Below the pieces are notes generated by a model, which saw nothing but the letters and a program-made list of their open reading frames with translations, did not search any database and was not told the origin of the DNA. A stretch of DNA of 64,000 nucleotides from an uncultured cyanobacterium (lineage in GTDB: Bacteria > Cyanobacteriota > Cyanobacteriia > PCC-6307 > Cyanobiaceae), in contig CAIOGZ010000018.1 of NCBI GenBank assembly GCA_903858015.1, positions 1 to 64,000 on the forward strand, read 5' to 3'. Made by a program: the position numbers and the translations under genes. Of the stretch, positions 58,724 through 64,000 are shown one piece after another (position 1 is the first letter of the stretch; every line of letters starts with the position of its first letter).

Positions 58724-61585
58724 TCAGCCTGCCGCTGCTTCCCCCGCTGCCAGGGTCTGGGGGGGTGGCTGGCCAGGCTCGGGTTCGATAGGGCGATCGC
58801 CAGCCTCGGGGCCTGGCGGGGCGACCAGGGGCAAAGCCGGCCGTTCGGTGGCCGGATCTAGGGGCGCTGCGGCCAGCAGATCGTCGATTTCACAGACCGG
58901 GAAGCGGTTGATCGCCTTCAGGGCCCGGCGGGAGTTGCTGCGCAGTTGTTCGCTGATCGCTTCGCAGTAGGGGATCTGGGCCAGCAGATCGACGGTGCGG
59001 CGCAGCACCCGCACCACATCGCCCTCATCGAGGGAGGTGGCGGCGATCATCTCGCCCCAGTTGGCTCCCTTGGCCCAGGCATGCACCAGGCCGGTGAGTT
59101 CCGGTTCCCACCAGACCGGTACCACCACGGCGCCGTGTTCCTGTTGGCGCTGCAGTTCTCGGCGCAGGCCGCGCAGATCATGGAGGGCTTCTTCGGCGGC
59201 CGGCGGCGGCGGCCAAGCACACCAGAGATCGGGCCGGTTCACCTCGGTGGAGATGGCCTCCAGCACCGCCGCCAGCTCGGCCGGATCGAGTTCATCGAGG
59301 TGGCCGCTCATCAGCGCCAGCCCCAGCCAGAGCTCGTTGTCGCCCCGCAGGGCGGCCACGGTGCGGCCCACCTCGGTGGGTTCGAGGCCGTTGTCGCCGG
59401 CCAGACCGCCGAAGAAGCGCAGGATCTCGATCAGGGAGAGGAACGTCTGCCAGTGGCGGTTGGCGCGGTGGTGCAGCAGCCGTTGGCGCTCCTCGAGCTC
59501 CGCCTCCAGCTCCTCCATGCGGCGGCGGTGCTTGCTGAGTTGCTTGCGATCTCCCCAGCGGTGGGCCGGGTGGGCCTCCAGCTCCTCCTCCAGCTGGCGC
59601 ACCAGCTCGTCCTGTTGACGCACCTCGCCGGCCAGGTCGTAGCGGGGGGTGTGCATGTCGTGGCGGCGGGCCATCGAGGCCACCGCCAGGGCGAGGCCAC
59701 CGCTTTGTTGGTTGCCGTGGCGCAGTTCGCCCAGATGGCGCAGCTCCGGGGCCTCCAGCTGGGCCACCTGCAGGCAGCTGAGCTCGGCGTGGAGGCTGAC
59801 CACCGCCGAGCAGGCCAGCAGAATCCAGACGTTCTCATCGGTGAGGCAGAGCAGCAGTGGGAATTGCCCCGGCCCCTGCACCTTCTCCACCACCACCGCC
59901 GGCGTCACCCGGCCCTTCAGTTGCGGCGCCTTGACACTCACCAGGGTGCCTTCGCTGGCGAACTGCAGCGCCAGGGTGAGTTCGTGGGCGAGGGTTTCCT
60001 CGGCCTGCTGCTGCAGGATTCGCAGCAGCCGCCGCTCTTCCCGCAGCCGGCCGCGCTGCTTTTCGTAGTCCTCGAAGTCGTCCCAGGGCACATCGCCGCC
60101 GCTGGTTTCCAGCGAGGCCAGCTGGGCCGAGAGGGTGGCGATCTGGGCTTCGTCGTCGGCTAGGTCCAAAGTGGCCAGGTAGCGGCCGAAGCTGCGCTCC
60201 ACCAGCTCCTTGGCCTTGGCCAGGTCGTAGCGCTGCAGCAGGTTGAGCACCATGCCGTAGCTGGGGGTGAACTGGCTCACCAGGGGATCGGCCGGGCTGG
60301 TCGCCAAGGCGCCGGCCTCGCGCACCCCCTCGAAGCGGCTTTGCACGGTGACCACATAGCCCTGGGAATCGAGGCCGCGGCGGCCGGCCCGGCCGGCCAT
60401 CTGCAGGAACTCACTGCCCATCAGGGGCCGGTGGCCCCGCTCGGTGCGCTTCGAGAGGGCGGAGATCACGGTGGTGCGGGCCGGCATGTTGATGCCGGCG
60501 GCCAGGGTTTCGGTGGCGAACACCACCTTGATCAGGCCCTGCTGGAACAGCTCTTCGATCAGCTCCTTCCAGGCCGGCAGCACGCCGGCGTGGTGGGCGG
60601 CGATGCCGCGCAGCAGCGGATCGGCATGGCCCTCCCGCACCGCCTCCGGGGTGGCCGCCACGAAGGCATCGAGCCGTACACGGATGCGCGCCTGCTCGTC
60701 GGGATTGACCAGGCACACCTTGCCCAGATCGCGCACCGACTTATCGCAGCCGCGGCGGCTGAAGATGAAATAGATGGCCGGCAGCATCTGGCGCTCCGCC
60801 ATCTGGGCCACCACAAAGGCGATCGGCGGTGCCTCCGGCTGGGGCGGCCTCGCCTCCTTGGGGCCCTTACGGCGGCTGGATTTTGGAGGGCGCCAGACCT
60901 TGCAATTGGGATGCAGCGCCGTGCCTTCGTCGTTGAGCAGGGGGTGGAGGCCCTTGGCGCTGCAGAAGCTGAAGGCCAGCGGCACCGGCCGGAAGTCGCT
61001 GAACACCAGCCGGGTGGGGCCATGCACGCGCTCGATCCAGTCGGTGAGCTGGCCGGCATTGGCCACCGTGGCCGAGAGGGCCACCAGCTGCACCGAAGGC
61101 GGGCAGTGGATGATCGATTCCTCCCAGACGGTGCCGCGCTGGGAATCATTCATGTAGTGGCACTCATCGAGCACCACCGCCTCCACCTCATGCAGGGGGT
61201 CGTCGGATTCGCGATCGATCTCCGCGTACAGCATGTTGCGGAAGATCTCGGTGGTCATCACCACGATCCGGGCCTCGCGGTTGAGGCTGAGGTCACCGGT
61301 GAGCAGGCCCACCTGGTCGGCGCCGAACTGCTCGCGGAAATCGCGCAGCTTCTGGTTGGAGAGGGCCTTGAGCGGGGTGGTGTAAAAAACCTTGCGGCCG
61401 TGGGCCAGGGCTCGATAGATGGCGTATTCGCCCACCAGGGTCTTGCCGGAGCCGGTGGGGGCGCTCACCACCACCGAATGGCCGATGTTCAGCGCATCGA
61501 TCGCCTCCAGCTGGAAGGGATCGAGCGGGAAGGGGAAGAGCTCGCCCAGGGGCGGCACGGAGCCGGTGGTGGGGCGCTCGGGCAT
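58724..61585 (-). CDS. Ski2/Mtr4-like DExH RNA helicase with DSHCT domain
   Basis: A 953-residue superfamily 2 helicase. Motif I is SAPTGSGKT, motif II is LDECHYM (DECH), motif III is ALSATVAN and motif VI lies in QMAGRAGRRGLDSQGYVV. The C-terminal 170 residues match the DSHCT domain of Ski2 and Mtr4 (TEVNRPDLWCAWPP onward). A charged helical region of about 250 residues lies between. The eukaryotic relatives feed RNA to the exosome; cyanobacterial and plastid relatives (ISE2) act in RNA processing. The same is inferred here. The gene ends in a Pro/Ala-rich tail. Confidence 0.93.
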   Translation of the reverse strand: MPERPTTGSVPPLGELFPFPLDPFQLEAIDALNIGHSVVVSAPTGSGKTLVGEYAIYRALAHGRKVFYTTPLKALSNQKLRDFREQFGADQVGLLTGDLSLNREARIVVMTTEIFRNMLYAEIDRESDDPLHEVEAVVLDECHYMNDSQRGTVWEESIIHCPPSVQLVALSATVANAGQLTDWIERVHGPTRLVFSDFRPVPLAFSFCSAKGLHPLLNDEGTALHPNCKVWRPPKSSRRKGPKEARPPQPEAPPIAFVVAQMAERQMLPAIYFIFSRRGCDKSVRDLGKVCLVNPDEQARIRVRLDAFVAATPEAVREGHADPLLRGIAAHHAGVLPAWKELIEELFQQGLIKVVFATETLAAGINMPARTTVISALSKRTERGHRPLMGSEFLQMAGRAGRRGLDSQGYVVTVQSRFEGVREAGALATSPADPLVSQFTPSYGMVLNLLQRYDLAKAKELVERSFGRYLATLDLADDEAQIATLSAQLASLETSGGDVPWDDFEDYEKQRGRLREERRLLRILQQQAEETLAHELTLALQFASEGTLVSVKAPQLKGRVTPAVVVEKVQGPGQFPLLLCLTDENVWILLACSAVVSLHAELSCLQVAQLEAPELRHLGELRHGNQQSGGLALAVASMARRHDMHTPRYDLAGEVRQQDELVRQLEEELEAHPAHRWGDRKQLSKHRRRMEELEAELEERQRLLHHRANRHWQTFLSLIEILRFFGGLAGDNGLEPTEVGRTVAALRGDNELWLGLALMSGHLDELDPAELAAVLEAISTEVNRPDLWCAWPPPPAAEEALHDLRGLRRELQRQQEHGAVVVPVWWEPELTGLVHAWAKGANWGEMIAATSLDEGDVVRVLRRTVDLLAQIPYCEAISEQLRSNSRRALKAINRFPVCEIDDLLAAAPLDPATERPALPLVAPPGPEAGDRPIEPEPGQPPPQTLAAGEAAAG

Positions 61586-61787
61586 GGCCTGATCCTATGG
61601 GCTGGGTGCCCGGCTGCCAGTTTTTCACCCGCATGCGCCCTGCCTGGCCGCTGGCCAGACCCTTCGCCAGGACCTGGGGGTGCTCACCGCCTGGAGGGCG
61701 ACCCTGCCGATCTCGCTCGGCTGGCTGGACCCCTGCCATTCGAACGGATGTTGCGTCATTTTTAGCCTCGCCCACCGATGTTCATCC

Positions 61788-63224
61788 ATGGCGGATTCCA
61801 GGGTTGATGGGTTGGCTGATGGGCGGGTTGATGTGGTGGTGGTGGGCGCCGGCCTCTCCGGCCTGGTCTGCGCCCGGCAGCTGAGGCGCCAGGGGCTGGC
61901 GGTGCAGGTGCTGGAGGCGCGCGAGAGCGCGGGTGGACGGATGCGGGGCCACACCAGCGGCCTGGGCCTGCGGCTGGATCTGGGCGGCCAGTGGGTGGGC
62001 GCCACCCACCAGCGCCTGCTGGCTCTGCTGGAGGAGTTCGGCCTGCGCCGCTTCCCCACCCATTACGACGGCGAGGGGGTGTTCCATTGGAATGGCGCGG
62101 CGCGGCGGGCCGGCGTGGAGCACGACTTCGGCTCGAGCCTGCTGTTCTTCCGCCCCGGGGAGCTGGGCCTGCCGGCCGATCAGGTGGCCGCCACGCTGGA
62201 GCTGCAGCGGCGCTTTCAGGAGCTGGTGGCCCGGGTGCCGCCCCGGGCGCCCTGGACCGCCCCGGATGCCGAGGAGCTGGATCGGCTGAGCATCGCGGGC
62301 TGGCTGGAGCGGCAGGGGGCGGGGGAACTGGCCCGCTACCCCTTCGGCTGGCTGACGCGCATCGGTGGCTCCGGGGGCTTCGAGCCCCATGAGAGCTCCC
62401 TGCTTCACCTGGCCTGGACCCAGGCCGTGGCCCCCCAGCAGGAGACCCCCGAGGCCTGGCTGGTGGAGGGGGGGGCCGCCCAGCTGGCGGAGCGGCTGGC
62501 CGCCGAGCTGGGGGAGGCGCTGCGGCTGAGGGCGCCGGTGCGGGCGATCGAGCAGGGCGACGGCGGGGTCCGCGTGAGCCATGGCGCCAGCGGGGTGGTG
62601 CGGGCGGCGGCGGTGGTGGTGGCCATCCCCCCGCCCATGCGGTTGGGCATCCAGTTCGATCCGTGTCTGCCGCCGGCGTGGCTGGGGCTGCTGCAGCGCT
62701 CGCCGATGGGCTCGATGGTGAAGGTGCTGGCGCTTTATCCGCGACCGTTCTGGCGCGAGCGGGGGCTCAATGGCCTGGGCATCGGCAACCTGCCCACCCT
62801 GGAGCTCACCGTTGACAGCTCCCCCCCTGGCGGGCCTGGGATTCTCGCGGGCTTCATCGCCGGGGAGCGAGCCGTGCGCTGGCAGCGCCTGGGCGAGGCG
62901 GAGCGCCGCAGTGCCGTTCTGCAGGACCTGGTGTGCTGGTGGGGAGCCGAAGCGGCCGAGCCCGCCGATCTGGTGCTTCACAACTGGAATGCCGAGGGCT
63001 GGAGCGGCGGTGCCTTCACCTCCTTCCTGACCCCCGGCGCCTGGACCACCTACGGCGCCATCGCCCAGGAGCCCCATGGCCGGGTGGTGTGGGCCGGCAC
63101 CGAGGCCGCCAGCCGCTGGCCCGGCTACTTCGAGGGGGCGATCGAGGCGGGCCTGGCTGCCGCCGATCGCGTGCGGGGGCTGCTCGGGGATGCCGGCGCC
63201 GGGGAGAGCCTCGCGGGCCTGTAG
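61788..63224 (+). CDS. FAD-dependent amine oxidase-like oxidoreductase
   Basis: A 478-residue flavoprotein from ATG 61788. It begins with the dinucleotide fold DVVVVGAGLSGLVCARQL followed by VLEARESAGGRM and LDLGGQWVGATHQRL, the flavin monoamine oxidase signature. The C-terminal FAD contact is GRVVWAGTEAASRWPGYFEGAIEAG. The middle substrate domain includes SLLHLAWTQ. The substrate may be an amine, but phytoene-desaturase-type reactions cannot be excluded. Divergent from the helicase. Confidence 0.9.
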   Translation: MADSRVDGLADGRVDVVVVGAGLSGLVCARQLRRQGLAVQVLEARESAGGRMRGHTSGLGLRLDLGGQWVGATHQRLLALLEEFGLRRFPTHYDGEGVFHWNGAARRAGVEHDFGSSLLFFRPGELGLPADQVAATLELQRRFQELVARVPPRAPWTAPDAEELDRLSIAGWLERQGAGELARYPFGWLTRIGGSGGFEPHESSLLHLAWTQAVAPQQETPEAWLVEGGAAQLAERLAAELGEALRLRAPVRAIEQGDGGVRVSHGASGVVRAAAVVVAIPPPMRLGIQFDPCLPPAWLGLLQRSPMGSMVKVLALYPRPFWRERGLNGLGIGNLPTLELTVDSSPPGGPGILAGFIAGERAVRWQRLGEAERRSAVLQDLVCWWGAEAAEPADLVLHNWNAEGWSGGAFTSFLTPGAWTTYGAIAQEPHGRVVWAGTEAASRWPGYFEGAIEAGLAAADRVRGLLGDAGAGESLAGL

Positions 63225-63324
63225 GGCTGGGGGGCTGCGGGAGTCCGGCGGCGCGCAGGCTTTTGCTCAGGCCCTGCGGGCCCGCTCCAGAAGCTCCTCG
63301 TTGCCGGTTGGGGCACGGCGCCGG

Positions 63325-63376
63325 TGCTGCGATTCAGTGCCGTGATTCAGCGCCGCGATTGAGGGCCGCGATTCAT
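63325..63376. repeat. Four-copy 13-bp tandem repeat
   Basis: Units at 63325-63337, 63338-63350, 63351-63363 and 63364-63376 follow TGCCGCGATTCAG with one to four differences. The last unit runs into the stop codon of the leftward HdeD-like gene, so the array immediately follows that gene. Confidence 0.85.
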
Positions 63377-63999
63377 TCGACACGCGGATGGAAGCGGCTG
63401 CTGAAGGCGAGCAGATCGAAGCCGCTGAATAGAAAGCTGATGCCCACGAGGATCCCGATCACGGAGAGCAACCCGGCCGGACTCATCGAGAGGATCATCA
63501 CACCCAGCACCAGGGTGACGATGCCGTTCATCAGTCCCCATCCCCAGCCTTGGGTGGAGCGATGGCTGAGCGAGAGGATGGCCATCACCCCCCCTTCGGC
63601 CAGGAAGACGATGCCGATCGCCGTGGCCAGGGCTTTCACCTGCAGGGCCGCCGGCACGATGCCCGCCTTGAACTGGACGAGCATCCAGATCCCCGTGACC
63701 AGGAACAGGGTGGATACCACCAGCCGCCAGAAACAGTGCCAGCGTCCGAGGCGCTTCGCCCGTGAAAGGTTGTCGATCCAGCCCACCACGCCGCCCACCA
63801 GGAAGGCGATCGCCACCATCACCGTGACCGAAGCGGAGGCCACCACGGGAAAGCCGAGAGCCAGGAGGCCCAGAACGATCATCACGATCCCTTCGGCCTG
63901 GGTCAGGCCCCGCAGGCGGCCCTCCTCCTCAGCCCTGCGCTCCCGGGGAACGGCGGCTGGTTCATCGTCGGCTGTGTTGAAGGTCGCGCCGGAGGGCAT
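63373..63999 (-). CDS. HdeD-like membrane protein (DUF308)
   Basis: A 208-residue protein from ATG 63999, one base from the window edge, so the true start might lie beyond. A charged N-terminus is followed by about six membrane helices in two repeats (IVMIVLGLLALGFPVVASAS and GIVTLVLGVMILSMSPAGLL). It matches the DUF308/HdeD family, linked to acid resistance in enterobacteria; its role in cyanobacteria is unknown. Tandem 13-bp repeats begin at its stop codon. Confidence 0.85.
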   Translation of the reverse strand: MPSGATFNTADDEPAAVPRERRAEEEGRLRGLTQAEGIVMIVLGLLALGFPVVASASVTVMVAIAFLVGGVVGWIDNLSRAKRLGRWHCFWRLVVSTLFLVTGIWMLVQFKAGIVPAALQVKALATAIGIVFLAEGGVMAILSLSHRSTQGWGWGLMNGIVTLVLGVMILSMSPAGLLSVIGILVGISFLFSGFDLLAFSSRFHPRVE

Positions 64000-64000
64000 G

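Overview
The window is high-GC chromosomal DNA from a picocyanobacterium of the Synechococcus/Cyanobium type. The evidence is a phycobilisome core cluster (apcE, apcA, apcB, apcC), a cyanobacterial-type ATP synthase operon with b and b' subunits and Atp1, cytochrome c6, Ycf51, cyanobacterial PII, System II cytochrome c maturation genes (ccdA, ccsB) and a Tic236/TamB-like giant protein. The organism call is inferred from gene content and not from a marker comparison.

Layout. 1-4.9 kb: 5' part of clpB, a small secreted protein, petJ, and an SDR protein coupled to hemE. 5.1-8.4 kb: an accessory-looking segment with a solute-binding lipoprotein coupled to an MscS channel, a broken acetolactate-synthase-like fragment and a carboxymuconolactone-decarboxylase-like gene. 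8.6-14.9 kb: leftward genes including glgB, a DUF3887-like protein, a CocE-type hydrolase and ycf51, divergent from the giant tamB-like gene (15-19.4 kb). 19.5-28.9 kb: ROK kinase, a 775-base non-coding gap, glgX, a degenerate MBL-fold protein, HU, gluQ with a disrupted 5' end, several short picocyanobacterial hypotheticals, a 36-codon membrane protein lying antisense inside another ORF, and a HicA-like/eRF1-like fusion. 29.4-36.3 kb: GDT1-family transporter, patatin, a tightly overlapping ferredoxin/small protein/DUF3326 operon, a frameshifted secreted-protein gene, a 2OG-Fe(II) oxygenase and two small exported proteins.

36.4-43.8 kb: the leftward ATP synthase operon (atp1, a, c, b', b, delta, alpha, gamma) preceded by a methyltransferase. 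43.9-49.1 kb: rightward apcE, then apcABC behind an 800-base leader with a degenerate ~14-base repeat array and ending in a clear intrinsic terminator. 49.2-56.1 kb: ftsW, ccdA, ccsB, queF (reverse), glnB, tlyA (reverse), purB. 56.2-64 kb: acyltransferase-SGNH fusion, a Ski2-like DSHCT helicase, an FAD amine-oxidase-like protein and an HdeD-like membrane protein, with two short tandem-repeat arrays in the gaps.

The genes serve light harvesting (apc), ATP synthesis (atp), glycogen metabolism (glgB, glgX, ROK kinase), tetrapyrrole synthesis (hemE), c-type cytochrome maturation and use (ccdA, ccsB, petJ) and nitrogen/carbon signalling (glnB). I saw no tRNA, rRNA, CRISPR array, insertion sequence or prophage. 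No obvious new multi-gene defence or biosynthetic system stands out. The best leads are the lipoprotein-MscS pair, the HicA-eRF1-like fusion, the ferredoxin-DUF3326 operon, the nested 36-codon gene and the disrupted gluQ start.
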